Assembly: GCF_021155775.2 (NCBI RefSeq)
Contig: NC_060232.1
Location: forward strand, 39,350,089 to 39,414,088
Origin: Neodiprion pinetum
Lineage: Eukaryota > Arthropoda > Insecta > Hymenoptera > Diprionidae
Length of the DNA stretch: 64,000 bases
Direction: 5' to 3'
In this document: one piece after another, positions 46,433 to 58,401 of the stretch
How the letters are laid out: every line of letters begins with the position of its first letter
Position numbering within the stretch: the first letter of the stretch is position 1
The notes under the pieces: model-generated
Told to the model about the DNA's origin: nothing
Database searches by the model: none
What the model saw: the letters and a program-made list of their open reading frames with translations, nothing else
Made by a program: the position numbers and the translations under genes

Positions 46433-49400
46433 TTTTACTCAAGTTTCACTATTTTTACTCCCATCCGCCTTTTAACGCTAGATATTCGCGCAGAAGCGTG
46501 CGAATGCATAATAGGCGGCGAAAATTCGATAATAGAAAATACCGGACTCGTCGTTGATGGTGAGAAGAAATGTAATGGATTCTTTTCACTTCACTTTCCA
46601 CGCTAGCTTGATTTTACTTTGTTCCGAAAATTATTTTTCACTATATCACTGAAACTGATTTTTCTTTATTCAATAGTACTCGATTCTAAATTCGCATGTT
46701 TTCTTAATCACTGTCAATTCCCGTGAAAAACTCTGATATATTCTGTTTTCCACAATTCGAAGACATCCTTTTCAAGACTTTAATTAATGTACACTCAATC
46801 TACGATTACTTGACAAAGAAATTAGTCAAACGTATCGATTTTTGAGCAACGAAACTTGTCGACCGGTAAAAATTCGCGATACTGGGCGATTTGCCGCGCG
46901 ATCGATCCCGCGTCACGCGAGGAAGAAGAAAAAGCTCGTTCCGAAGAATTTTGAACCCTCGAGCGAGTGCGATTGCCTCTAAGTTGAAAAAAAAAAAAAA
47001 ACCACTAACGATCGTCTTCAAAATAGAATATCTATTCGGGGAAAATATTCGTATGTATTTCAATTTTCAAGCAAACCTCGGAGCTGCTGCGGGATAAATA
47101 ATCCTAAATTTAAACAAAACTCTTTATAGGTATAAATTTGAAGTAGGCATCTACTCGAAATGGCTTCGCGTAATTCCGAGGTGACTTCAAAGCCGGTTTA
47201 AATCACCAACTTCAACGAGTGTCTCGAAAACGACTTGAAGATACTTCGTGCGATGCAGGTTTGAAAAAAAAAGAAAGAAAAAGAAAGAAGTAAAGCCTTC
47301 TACCAAACGCAGCGGATATCCTTGAAAATCAGCCCGCATACTCGTTCGGTGTAAAATCTCGATCGATTTATTTCTGGCCCAAGTTATCACCGTGCAATTT
47401 CATCCGTCCAACAAGTGACGCGGTGCAGCCTCAGTAGCCATCAGCAGAAGCTATAAGCCTGAAGAAATAAACAACGGTGTGTATATTCCGGGGTGGATAT
47501 AATGCCTGTGTACACACACACACACACATGTGCACGCGTACACGCACAAAACTGTACCATCCTGCAGCGGGTTTGAGTAAAGTAAAGGGGCTGGAATTAA
47601 TCAGTTTGGTCCCTGAAACGTCCGAGAGCTTTATTTGAATAAAGTATAAATCGCTGGCACGTCGCCTCGCTGACGTTGCTGCGAGCTTGCACCGCATAGG
47701 ATAATATAACTCCAGCTGAACTATAAATGTTTCCCGGACAGAAGACACTCGCTATAAGGTCGGATTAATATTAGATACCAATCTGTTGCCACTAATCCAG
47801 AGGCGCGTTTATGCAGCTTTCCTGCGGCGTTCCCTGCCATGCGTTTATGCGTCGGTATTTATTTATGTGTAATACGCGTTATGTGTATGTATGTATATAT
47901 ATATATATATATGTACATATAGGTGGGCCGATATATTTATACCACGTACGGATTAATTAAGATTTTCACTCTCGCTTCCGCCCAAAATTTCATCAATGCT
48001 AATTCACCCTGCGAATTTCCTTCCGAGATAAAGAAAACAGAATGTATTTATTACACAGGTGAACAAGGAAACAAAAAAAAAAAAAAATTGTTTTCAATTT
48101 CCATCCGAAACCTTTATTTGTTACTGATAAATTTATCTAAATTTCTAGTTTATTGATAATTATTATTTGTGAATAAACGTGACTTAAATGCAACACTGAA
48201 GTTTGTTTAGTTGTTGTTTACCATAAATGTTTGAGAAAGTGGGTGATTTTTCGTAAAATCCGAAATATCGTTCTGGTTTCTGCAAAAAACAAACTTTACA
48301 AACTGATAAGACTATTTTTTCATTCGTTACTTACGTGGAAGAAATCAAAATTTCATATCGAGAACCACGACTCGAAATTCGTGTCGACTGGTGTTATTTA
48401 TTCACTTTTAGGCGTTGAGTTTTTGCTACCGTTCGTAAGTTTGCCCGTTAACGAAGATAATCGTTATTATCGAGCCCGGGAAGTAATTTCTCGTTTAGAA
48501 AATGCAAGCACCAAGAATTTTGAAAATCATTCATTCCGTGATTTTTACTTTCCTAATAATGCAGATTTTTCGATCGTTTCGTCAGTTTTCTTCGGATGTG
48601 AAGCTTCTCTAATCGATCATTCGTATTTAAATTAAATTAAAAGATCGGTCACGTTTTCAATCAGGTGAAAACGTGTGAAAACGGATTAATTAAAAAACAG
48701 AAGCTTGGAATCTATGAATAAATTAAGTTCAACTAGGAAACTTTTCCTTTTCCATCAAAGTGGTCTTTCATTTTTTTTTTTTTTTTTTTTTTCGTTCAAT
48801 CTCCGGTCACATTATCGAGTACCATTTCTCAATACGTCAAATCGTTCAAGTTTGTTCAATGTCAAGAATAATAACTCGATTTTGTCTATAAATGAACTCT
48901 CCTACAAATCACTTGACACGGATTTGTCAATACAATGAACAAATTTCTCAATAAAACGTAAATTTTTTACACGAAAAACGCAATTATCTTACATAATAAA
49001 AACATTTAAGCTGAGGTGATTTATTCGCTAATAAAAGAGCCTTCATTTACTGAATTTGGGTACACGATAAAGTTTATTTTCTATTCGTTCGCTCGAATTG
49101 AGAACGAATGATTCGCAAGGATGGAAAAAAAAAAAAAAACTAGTAAACAATGTTAAAAAAATCGTATAAAAAATATCCATCGTTTCGATTATTCGTAATT
49201 TTGAGACGAACGGCAGTTTTGACCTAATTAAAATCGAGTAACCTGAAGATCGTTTTGACCTCAACTTCGGTCGTCGGATTCCCGTCGGACTCAACGCTTC
49301 GTTGGGCTTGAAAATTTGGAGAATTCTAGGCCCACAGAGGCTTGTGCAAGTATTACGCACACGCGGCTACATGCATAAATATACCTTGCGGCTTTCCCCG

Positions 49401-49560
49401 CGCTGTTTTCGATCCCACTTTCCTCTCGGCGTTTCTCTCTCGTTCTACCGACGAGAGCCACGGCTTGCCGGGGCGCCCAATCTGGCAGGCATTTGCATGA
49501 AACCCTTTCCTCCGAGAGTCTAAAACCCCGGCGCACCGCGAGCAGGAGGCGTAATAGCGC
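46433..49560. other. Unique noncoding sequence with microsatellites
   Basis: Poly-A at about 46987-47000, an AC tract at 47511-47528, a TA tract at 47892-47912, and a poly-T tract at about 48771-48792. The 134-codon plus-strand frame at 48231-48635 starts with TTG and carries no motif. Overlapping frames on both strands at 49291-49631 reflect GC-rich DNA. Confidence 0.5.
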
Positions 49561-49567
49561 CGTGGCA

Positions 49568-49602
49568 ACGAACCAACGAACCAACGAACCAACGAACCAA
49601 CC
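49568..49602. repeat. Octanucleotide repeat (ACGAACCA)n
   Basis: Four and a part copies of AACGAACC in tandem. Confidence 0.9.
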
Positions 49603-49745
49603 CTCGTCCGCATTGAGTCAGCCCGGAGCACAAGATGAAATATTCATTTAATTATGACTGATTAAAATATAGATAGGATGTTACGTGCCGCATTACACTC
49701 GACTGGGAGACGAGCATTCGAGAGAGTTCGAAGCGGGCTGACAAG

Positions 49746-49934
49746 ATGAAAAGAGATGCCCGAGACGAGGTCGACAAAATACTAGACTGGCTGCATTCGA
49801 GGGACGACACCGAAAGACAACCGAGGAAAGTTCGAGGATTCCTTCTTCGCTCGGAGGATATAAACGACTTTCAGAGTAAACTTTTCCACTCCAAACATCC
49901 CCGAGTGAATAAAATCGCTCGAAATTTCACTTAG
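49746..49934 (+). CDS. Uncertain short ORF, charged product
   Basis: ATG at 49746 in a good start context (A at -3) opens 62 codons ending in TAG. The product begins MKRDARDEVDKILDWLHSRD and is highly charged, probably helical at the start, with no signal peptide or recognised domain. It may be a small protein, a first exon or chance. Confidence 0.15.
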   Translation: MKRDARDEVDKILDWLHSRDDTERQPRKVRGFLLRSEDINDFQSKLFHSKHPRVNKIARNFT

Positions 49935-51252
49935 TCAATTTATTCGAGTGAAATATTCAAGCGATTTCGAATTTCGCACTTTTCGCTGTAGCTTAGCGAT
50001 TTTTTTCACTAACATACGTTTGGACAGTATCTATTTTTCTATTCGTTTGCTCGAATTAAAAAATAACGATTCGCTTTACCCTTCGAGTATTTTTTTGTTT
50101 TTTTTTTTCATCCAATTTCATCGAATTCGATATATTACGAATACTTCCACATCTCGGTAACAACAATCGTAATTCCTCGAGTAGATCGTCGTTAAAAATT
50201 AGACCGATTGACGTTTGATTCATGGCGTAGCGACTCGAGCATCGGTCGTCTCAACGAACGATATCCCACCTCTGACACCATTTTCACGAACGGTCAGGCG
50301 CTCAAAGAGCGTAATAAAAACCTCAAGATTATCCAGCAGGCTGAAAAGCGATCGTAACGAACGAGCAGCTCGATCTTCATCTCCGAAAAATTCTCGTCAA
50401 AGGAAAATGGAAAAGCTCGGCATTACCGGATCGTTGAACTCCGAAGATTAGTTGGATATTTGCAGAAATGATAATAACGAAATAAGAAAAATTAGAAGAA
50501 AAAAACTCTCTCCATGAACGATCACCGTCATCAATTGCCAGTCGACCTCTGTTTGACAATAACATTTCCTGCAGAAATATATATATATATATATACATAT
50601 AATGTATTGAGAGTGAAACGGGGTAGTTTGGAATCGAGGGGATGGTTCGATGGAAAAGCACCGAGCAAACGGTCGACCGCCTGCAGCTTCCCTAATTAAC
50701 TATTCCTCATTAATATCACTTAACTTCTTCCTTTATTTTTTGCATCTGTTTTTTTTTTCACCCCCCCCCCTTTACCGTTCGAACCAACCGGGTTCTTTTT
50801 GACCCGACAAAATTACGGGCTTCGGCAGACGTTATTCTTGCCCCCCAAATTTACCCGGAGGCTTTATTATCATTTCCCTGCATTCCAGTAGCCGAATTTA
50901 GATGAAATTTTCTCCCGTCTGAGAAAATGTGATGTTAAACGTAATGTTTTATCGTGCACTAGCAATGCTATGGGGCGAAATGGAAAATAACAATATCAGA
51001 TGGAATAAAATTTTTTCAACATTTGTGGGAAATTATACCGATATTAGTAGCGAATCGAGTTGACAAGCTGACAGAGGAGACGTAGTCAAGAATTACGTAC
51101 TTTGGTGATCAGGGAGTTAACTTTTGACAAGAGATAAGCATTTATTACGTCCATGACTTACACCTGAGAATCAAGTAACCTCGAGGTGTAAATTTAAAAT
51201 CGTAAAAATAATAAAATAAACAAAGAGTGAGAGCTGACGGTGAATCGGAGCT
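49935..51252. other. Unique noncoding sequence
   Basis: T tract at about 50092-50109, a TA tract at 50577-50595, and a C run at 50761-50770. On the minus strand TTGATTCTCAG/GTGTAAGTC near 51160-51178 is a fused acceptor-donor-like sequence of moderate quality. The frame at 50221-50451 has a stop right after its only early ATG in another phase and is not called. Confidence 0.45.
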
Positions 51253-51555
51253 TTGCGCTTGCGTGAAAGCTCGCATCCTAGAATCCTAGGCCTAAAAAGG
51301 ATCCCTTTTAATTCTCGGTTCGAAACTACCTACGCAAACGTGTTCAGGCATTGGAAACCAGCTCTTTCGTTATTTTGTAAGGCAAACCATCGGTTGTCGG
51401 CGGTTGGTTTCGGTGCTGCGATAGTAGCGGTAAGAAATTTATCTTCCTCTGTCAAACAGCCGACTTCAGGGGCCTCGAATAAGATCGCTCCAACATTTGT
51501 AAGCGCGGCTTTAACGGCCGAACGGGATGACATGCCGTGGTTTCCAAAAGCTTAA
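51253..51555. other. GC-richer stretch open on both strands; possible coding remnant
   Basis: The plus strand is open for 100 codons from a TTG. Its second half reads like protein (for example GFGAAIVAVRNLSSSV). The minus strand has a 67-codon ATG frame at 51330-51533 (it begins MSSRSAVKAALTNVGAILFE) in the same segment. At most one can be coding. I recognise neither. The segment stands out by composition from the AT-rich flanks and could be an exon, a remnant of an inserted gene or transposon, or chance. Confidence 0.2.
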
Positions 51556-54500
51556 TGTGCCACTCCGCGCCGAAGGGCGAAGAATAAGCTTCGCGTTTCT
51601 CTTTGAGCCATCCCCCCTCCCCACCCTCACTACCAATGACACATAAACATCGCTGAGCAAAGTCGTTGCTAATTTTTTCATTCCCGCGCACGTCCTTTTT
51701 TCAACTACAGTTTTACTACTGTACGTATCTCTTCGATAATATCTATGTCGGCCAGCTTTCGGAGTAATTACAGAATCGAAGCGAGAAAGAGTGCATTGGG
51801 GGATGACAGGGGTAGAAGGAGGGAGTCGGAAATGGAGAGATAGAGAGAGCGGAAAAAAGGGCTGAATTTATTGTAAGGCATGGGGGGGGAGGGGGCCGTT
51901 GGGGGTTGTTCTCGGAATAACCCTTCCATAATGGCGGTAAATTAGCGCCATCTTCCCATCCCCTTTCAGGGCGGATCCGCCGTTCCTCAAGCTCCTCATT
52001 CACCAGCGTTCGGAGTGAAAAAAAAAAAAAAATACCTACGTATATACATATACACACACACACAACAACAAACGGGAGGGAGAATTAAAAGAGGAAAAAA
52101 CGTGGAAAACTTTCCCGTCCCAAATTACCCCTGGGGTTATTATGCCGGCAGTTTTTTTATTTATTTTTTTCTTTTACTTTTTTTACCAACCGCAACCGCG
52201 GATCGTGACGCAGCTGAAAATGTCGAGAACGTGTCGAGACACCTTATTATCTACCTATACGCTGTGAATTATTTGCAGGAAAATAATAAAAATAAAGAAA
52301 CTAGATTAATTAATTAATTAAAATAGCCGATTTTCGGTCAACCAGCCTCTGCAAATTATTATTACAATTCTCCACGTCGGAATTCGCCCGACGACCAGAG
52401 TTCCGGGATGTTCGCCAAGCTTGTTCACCAAGTACATAAATGCACTCGAGTTGATCAGGCAGCGCTGTCTTGATAAAGATCCATTTTTAGTGAGCGGGTA
52501 ATTGTATAGGTGTTTAAAAACCGTAGTGAAATTACCGCGTGCGGTTCATCCGGTAGTCTTGAACAACGCGGGTGTCCCCGTCACCTAACCTAAACCTACT
52601 ACTCGGCTATTTATTTACTCATCCATCCGATCTCCGAGATCGTCTTTACAGCGCTGATTTTCACCGTCTCTTGTTACTTATGGTAGAGACATACGAAGAA
52701 TGTGAACACCAGATATTTTTGAGACGTTTTCTTCTTTCCAAAACTTTTCCATTTTTTTTTTCTTTTTTTTTTTTTTTTTCAATCACACCAGGAAGACAAA
52801 CGAACTCCATCCATCTTTCGATCCTCGTGTATTACAATATACTTTATGTGATGTTTGTATACCCGATGTTAGGTAAAATAAAATAAATTGTCAAGGGTTG
52901 AGTTAATCGGTTCGACGCGTGTATATACATCGAGTATTCAATGTAATCAAAGTATTTCGGCCGTTTGAAACGCTCAATGTCCCTGTGTGTAAGTATTTAT
53001 AACACTTTATACTCGGCTCACTAAAACTCTGCAAGCTTAATATACGGATGGTCCTGATCGTGGGATTTATCTCGAAATTTGACCTAAATTTGGATAAATT
53101 GTAAGCTTACGGGCTCCGGTTTCAGGACAAAAAAGAAACGTCAACGATTTTTTTTTTTTTTTCTTTTCTTTTTCTACCCCCGTCGACATCGGCTGTTTGC
53201 TTTAGTAGCCCAGCTTTGAAATTTGTATAAATTTCGTTTTTTCTTCACGAGTCTCGAAAAAGCTCAGCACCCTGGAATTTGAAGTGAGGGCAATTTTTGG
53301 TGTGTTTTTTATTTATATACTTTGTTTCATTTACTTTTTTTTTTTTTCTTTGTTCATCATCACGGATTACGTTTAAAATCAATAACTCGTACGGTAACAT
53401 TTATTCCACCCCACTTTTTGTCCACTCGATCTCGAGACTCGGAAAATCAATGTTGCGAATATTTTCAGCGATAAAGCTTCTTATACCAACAGCTTTTCGA
53501 CTCGATCAATCGAAGCGAGAGAGCTTGCGGCGTTTTCAGCTCGGCTGTGTGGATCAAGCAAAGCTACGCCGGTTATCGGTGTTTTTTTGTTTCTCTTCAA
53601 TTTTCGTGTTTACCTCTGTTTATGTACGTTCTTTATTTTTCTTTTCTCTCTCTCTCTCTCTTTCCATTTCCCTTTTCATTTTTACACCCCCAAAAACACG
53701 CCGCACGGGATCAAATGCGGAATCCCGCGCTTCGGCGCACGGATAATCCTTCCGCAACAATTCCGCGCCGCAGCTTCTCTCCCGTCCCTTTCTACCCTGA
53801 TATTTTACTCAAAGCTCAGCGAGAGCTTCGAGGACGGGGGCAAAATGCGAGCTTTCGAAACTGTGATAACTCTCCGCGAGCAGGTGGCTTCTCCTCGGCT
53901 TTCGGTACTAACTGCCGCAACTTGGAACTGGGACTTTAGCCTTCCACCTACCCCGAAAAAATCCCCTCTTAATTTTCACTCTAAGCGGCACTTTTTTATT
54001 TTTTTTTTTTTTGTTTTTTTTTTTTTGTTTCTACTTTTTTTTTACCCCTCTCAATCTCCCCCAGTGAATTACTGTTTATTGCGCCGATTACCCGTCTCGA
54101 CTCTCTTTAAATTCTCTCCGCAAAGTAAACCGAAGGATTTCCTCACGAGTAACGGGTCTGTACCCTGCCTGCATTCACCCTCCTAAAAAACAAATTTTGA
54201 TCACCGTTTTTGCCGCTGCAGAAACGAAAGTGTCTCACGTTGTATTCCATCACTCTCGGAAGCCTGTTGGAGAATTTTTATGGACCAATGGATTTCACGG
54301 TTATGCATATTTACCGCGTAGCTGCGGGTCAGTGAGAATTGATACTTGGTATAAGACTGGCTTTGCGAATAATGCGAAATTCCGAAAAATTCAATGCAAA
54401 TCGTGTTATTCGAATTCTTTGAATCGTTTTGTAAGAATCTCGAATCTTCGATTTTTATTTAGCGTAACCGAGATGAAACAAATTACATCTTAACGATTGT

Positions 54501-55563
54501 TCAGTGGGAATCTCAAATTTGCGGTTTTCCTGAGTTCCTTTTCTTCTATCTTGACTTTTTCCTTACAGTTTGCTCCTAATTAAGCAGTTTGGCAACAAGT
54601 TCGAAAGTATTGATCAAGTTCAACTTGATATCTTGTTACTATTTTTAAAAAACCAGGTATTCTTATTACCCTGTCGATAAATAATTTGAGTTCGTTGAAA
54701 AGTAAATTGAGAAAATTAAAAATCCTACATACAGACCAAAAAATTTCAACGATTTAACCAATTGCATTCAACATTTGAACCTGTGCGCAGGTGTACTTTA
54801 AAATTAAAAATCGGAAACTTCTCATCCAGTAAATCGTGAAAATTCATAAAGTTGTTCTAGAGGTCTTTTTTTTTTATTTTTGTGCAATAATATGTTTGAA
54901 AATTACGTGAATTAATAAAATAGTCGTTCACCAATCTAAATTGATGATACTTTATGGAATTGAATCACAAAAGCCTAGAGTGAATTAAATCCGATAGCGA
55001 ATCACTGAATTTAAATGAAGTTTAATCGTTTCGAATGCAGAAGCGTTGAACTGCAATTAATTGAACCGAGTACGGAACTAAATGAGTTCCGTTATTAAAC
55101 AAAAAAAAAAAAAAAAACAAAAAAAAAAAAAAGAAAGACTTATCACAAACGTTCCAAGCTCTATCTAGCGGATAGAATATAATCAACGTAAAATTACGAA
55201 GAGATTTTTGTTCATCAGTCAAGAGTCCGTGTTTGTACGTGTATGTTTTTTTTTTTTCCTTCCTCACTTCGTTCCAACTTCATACGCCGCGTTTCATTTA
55301 AAATACTTTCCAACGAAAGGATTCCCCGAGCGAAATCGGGCATATCCTGAAAAATTTGATGTTACAGTTTAAATTTAGGGGATGAAGGCAGCGTCCGCGT
55401 TCCGTGTTTTCGAGAAGAAGCGACCGTACAGATGGAATGCGGCGGTGTTAGGTAGACGGAGTGATAAACTTGTTTCGGTACCCAACGTATATATACGGTA
55501 CGTAACATATACGCGACACTCAGCCCCGTCTGCATACCAATTCGAAAAATACCTTACCGCAAT
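51556..55563. other. Unique noncoding sequence with homopolymers
   Basis: Contains a G-rich tract at about 51881-51895, AC-rich DNA at about 52048-52065, T tracts at about 52756-52779, 53148-53162 and 53334-53347, a CT tract at about 53645-53662, T tracts at about 53999-54045 and A tracts at about 55099-55131. TATATATA (55488) followed by TCAGCC (55520) is a weak core-promoter-like pair on the plus strand. The long overlapping frames at 53297-54186 run through CT/T-rich repeats and are not called. Confidence 0.5.
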
Positions 55564-55565
55564 TG

Positions 55566-55589
55566 GAGAGAGAGAGAGAGAGAGAGAGA
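55566..55589. repeat. (AG)n microsatellite
   Basis: Perfect AG dinucleotides followed by AAG triplets and A-rich DNA to about 55625. Confidence 0.95.
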
Positions 55590-55765
55590 AGAAGAAGAAG
55601 GAGAGAATAAAAAAGAAAAAGAAAAACAACGAAACTATGAAACCTGCAGTGATAATTTACGATACCGATTTTTACGCCGCAGTCAACGAGATAAAGAATA
55701 AGACGCGTTAAAATAGATGAAAAAATATCGCACCTACTCGATCCTCCCTTGCTTGCCAGGAATTT

Positions 55766-55769
<4 letters not shown>

Positions 55770-55796
<27 letters not shown>
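55770..55796. repeat. (CT)n microsatellite
   Basis: Perfect CT dinucleotides. With the AG tract about 200 bp upstream it forms a pair of inverted dinucleotide repeats able to base-pair. Confidence 0.95.
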
Positions 55797-55803
<7 letters not shown>

Positions 55804-55927
55804 TTCCTTTGCTTATCATTTTTCTTTTTTCCACTCTTTTACCCCTCTGGTTGAGCACGCGCCGCGGCTTTGCGAGCGAAAATTTATATACATTAAATTT
55901 TTTTCCCAAAAGAAATAGCTGCATATA

Positions 55928-55958
55928 TGTGTGTGTGTGCGTGTGTGTGTGTGTGTGT
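55928..55958. repeat. (TG)n microsatellite
   Basis: TG dinucleotides with one C interruption, flanked by ATATAT. Alternating purine-pyrimidine DNA of this sort can adopt Z-form. Confidence 0.95.
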
Positions 55959-56209
55959 ATGTATATATTATACGCTATTCGCATTTATTTTCTTTTCACA
56001 CCGCGCTCTTTAACGCGTTGCAACGCTGTAAGCAATTTTTTACTCGGTTTAGAATGACGCTACTTTTTTTTTCTCTTTTTTTTTTTTTTTTTTTGCACAA
56101 TAAATTTCACCCTAATTGGTGATACGCTCGAAAGTGCTTTTCTTTTCTTCGTATTTTTCAAATCACTTTTCTCATCTCGTTGGATCTGTGTTCATTTTTA
56201 TTTTATTAT

Positions 56210-56248
<39 letters not shown>

Positions 56249-57248
56249 TTCCTATTTCTTGTATCAAGTGTAAAATTTCCGCCCCCCCCCCCTCCCCCTC
56301 TGCCCCCTTTATCGTTGAATCGAAGACTAATTTTAGTCAGTTATACACTTCCGTTTTTCATCCCCCTTTTTATTCCTGCGCGCGCGCGCATTCTGACGCG
56401 ATTTAAAAAGGGGCTTTTGTTCTTATAATAATAACAAGATGATTTTCTGATTTCTCGACGTTGCTATCTTTTTACGCTACGTTAAAGAGTCACGGATTAA
56501 CGGAGGCGCCGAGCAGCCCTTTTCCTCTTTCCTCGTCGTGTCCCTCATCCCCAAGTTCTTACAATTTCACCCCTTATTCTTCGTCTCACTCATTTTTCTA
56601 TACACGTTGAATAAAACCACCCCGTTCGTAATTTTTGACTTACAATCTACCACTGATTCAATCTTATAAATCCCCTTTGCGTTTCCCTAATTCTCTTCTT
56701 CCCTTTTTTTCTTTTCCTTGTTTTTCATTTCATCCGCTGTACAGATTCTCCATTCTTAATCTCACGGTTCTCATAATTTCTTTTTTTTTTTTTTTTATCC
56801 CAGCCTTGATTGAGTTAGGTTAGATTATGGTCCGTTTTTTATTCGATTAATAAAACTCGTTCAAAGGAATTTTTAATTTATACACATGCGTGTGCGTGTG
56901 TCGGTCTTTCTTATGCGCAAAAATGAATTTGAATAAAATTGGCGTCGATTGCTTCAGATCCTTATCGAAATTATTGAAAACAATCTCAGCATCATAATTT
57001 TTCAATTATTATCAAAACCAGGTAGAAGACAAGAGTGTTTTCCTATTCGAATTACTATCCAGACGAATTCTGATTTCTACGAAAAAAAAAAAAAAAAGCT
57101 CGAATCAATTAATTGTTGCACCGTTAAATTTGATTTTTATTTTTTGACCCGATATTTACGGTTAACGTTAACCTTTCCCTCCTCACTCTCAACCCGACCG
57201 ACGTTCGTGACTCTTGAACCTCTCGCCAAACCCTCAGCGACAACGGGA
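55959..57248. other. Microsatellite-rich noncoding sequence
   Basis: T tract at about 56079-56093, a CT tract at 56211-56236, a C run at 56282-56291, a GC alternation at about 56379-56391, a T tract at about 56779-56796 and an A tract at about 57080-57097. The hydrophobic open frames here are translations of CT/T repeats. Confidence 0.65.
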
Positions 57249-57284
57249 GTATAAATACACGTTACATCCGACTCTCGATCATCG
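57249..57284 (+). promoter_or_regulatory. Candidate TATA/initiator core promoter
   Basis: TATAAATA at 57250-57257 is followed by TCATCG at 57279-57284, which resembles the insect initiator TCAKTY. The A at 57281 lies 31 bp from the first T of the TATA box, the spacing expected of a real core promoter. The site sits in a GC-richer block starting at about 57150. Downstream, ATG at 57345 opens only 16 codons, with a possible donor (CCGAG/GTGACG) inside that frame. The product is unknown. Confidence 0.35.
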
Positions 57285-57432
57285 TCCATCGACGCCGAGT
57301 CTCAAGTCTAAGGATTAGACAAGCGACGAAAGGGAAGAAGAAAGATGACGAGGTTCAAACCTCGAAGCCGAGGTGACGTTACGCAAACAAATTAGTCGGT
57401 GGAGATGCAGGGCAGCAGCATTTCGAGGCGGC

Positions 57433-57468
57433 AAAAACGAAACGAAACGAAACGAAACTAAACTAAAC
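57433..57468. repeat. (AAACG)n/(AAACT)n pentanucleotide repeat
   Basis: Tandem AAACG units change to AAACT units, within the GC-rich block. Confidence 0.9.
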
Positions 57469-57559
57469 CGAGTCGGTTCGGTTACTCGGCGCCCGGCGTC
57501 GCGCCATCAATCACACGCGGCGTCCCGACGCACTCAACCAACCCCCGAACGGAACTCAC

Positions 57560-57673
57560 CCCAAGGATAGCCGTGAAACTTGCGGGAGCGAAAGCGGCGC
57601 TGGAAAATTTCGACTCGACGTTAACTCGCGGGGAAGAAGCGAGCTTAGGCGATGCCTTTGCGAGATGCGGCAT
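57560..57673 (-). CDS. Candidate first coding exon (minus strand)
   Basis: ATG at 57673 opens a minus-strand frame that runs exactly 38 codons to a strong 5' splice site (TTGGG/GTGAGTTCC, GT at 57559-57558). The peptide begins MPHLAKASPKLASSPRVNVE and is rich in Ala and Ser. The frame continues for 25 codons past the donor before a stop. The upstream region on the minus strand contains GTCATTAGTCAG, an initiator-like word. Together with the plus-strand TATA/initiator at 57,250 this makes 57.15-57.8 kb a possible two-way promoter region. No family recognised. Confidence 0.22.
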
Positions 57674-57840
57674 CGAGTCCTGCGCCGACAGACGTGCCGA
57701 CAGCTACTCCTGACGCTGACTAATGACGAGACCGGTTTACGGTCACCTAATCCCGATGCAGATTGTCGTTATCTCGAGGTTACTCCTTCGGTAATCACGT
57801 TCGTTATCGGGGGTCGAGAGAATCGAAAGGACATCGTCTA

Positions 57841-58401
57841 GGGCGGGGGTAGAAATTTTTGTGGCGAAACTTGAGGTGAAGAAATCAAACTTTGACGAAA
57901 CGTCAAAGTTCCAAGAGTACGAAAGTGAGAAAATTTTAAAATCCGAAGCATCGAAATTCCGAATGACCAAAGATTTTCAGTTCCGTGAAATTATGGCTTG
58001 GTGAAATTTCACCATTTTGATCTTTCCTTGTTTTGGATTTTCGATATTTTTACATTCGGAATCTTGGTCATTCCGATTTTAGGTTTTTCCGATTCTTTAC
58101 ACCCACTTGTTGAGTAAACTACGCTGTGCTGGTGTATTTTAATTTTCGGAATTTTACGCTATCGAAACTTTGTTTTTCCAAATTTTGTTCCATCGGAACT
58201 TTACTTTTCGGAACTCTGCTCTGTCGTAACTTGAATTTTCAGAATCTTGCATTTCGTAAGTTTGATCCGCCGGGTTTCCGAACATTCGAAACTTTGTTGT
58301 TTCGTAAAAGTTTGATTTCTCTCCTCAAAGCTTCGCCACCAAATAATTCAGAATTAGACGCTTTCGGAAGTTTTCAAATTGGAAACTTTACACCGCCCCC
58401 A
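57841..58401. mobile_element. FB16-D: foldback element
   Basis: The outer ends are GGGCGGGGGT and, reverse-complemented on the right, GGGGGCGGTGTAAAGTTTCC. The right arm then gives AATTTGAAAACTTCCGAAAG, CGTCTAATTCTGAATTATTT and GGTGGCGAAGCTTTGAGG. The left arm has GTGGCGAAACTTGAGGTGAA but lacks the outer 45 bp or so. The region from about 58150 to 58320 is 16-bp units in inverted orientation (for example TTTCAGAATCTTGCAT, TTTTCGGAACTCTGCT). The loop is the reverse complement of that of FB16-B. Confidence 0.8.

Noticed and set aside
48231..48635. 134-codon plus-strand frame
   Set aside because: TTG start, AT-rich, no motif; frames of this length are expected by chance in 64 kb.
53297..54186. 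Three overlapping long plus-strand frames rich in Phe/Leu/Ser
   Set aside because: These are translations of T- and CT-rich tracts, with no ATG-anchored domain.
55520..55984. 154-codon minus-strand frame with His-Thr and Arg-Glu repeats
   Set aside because: The length comes from TG, CT and AG microsatellites.
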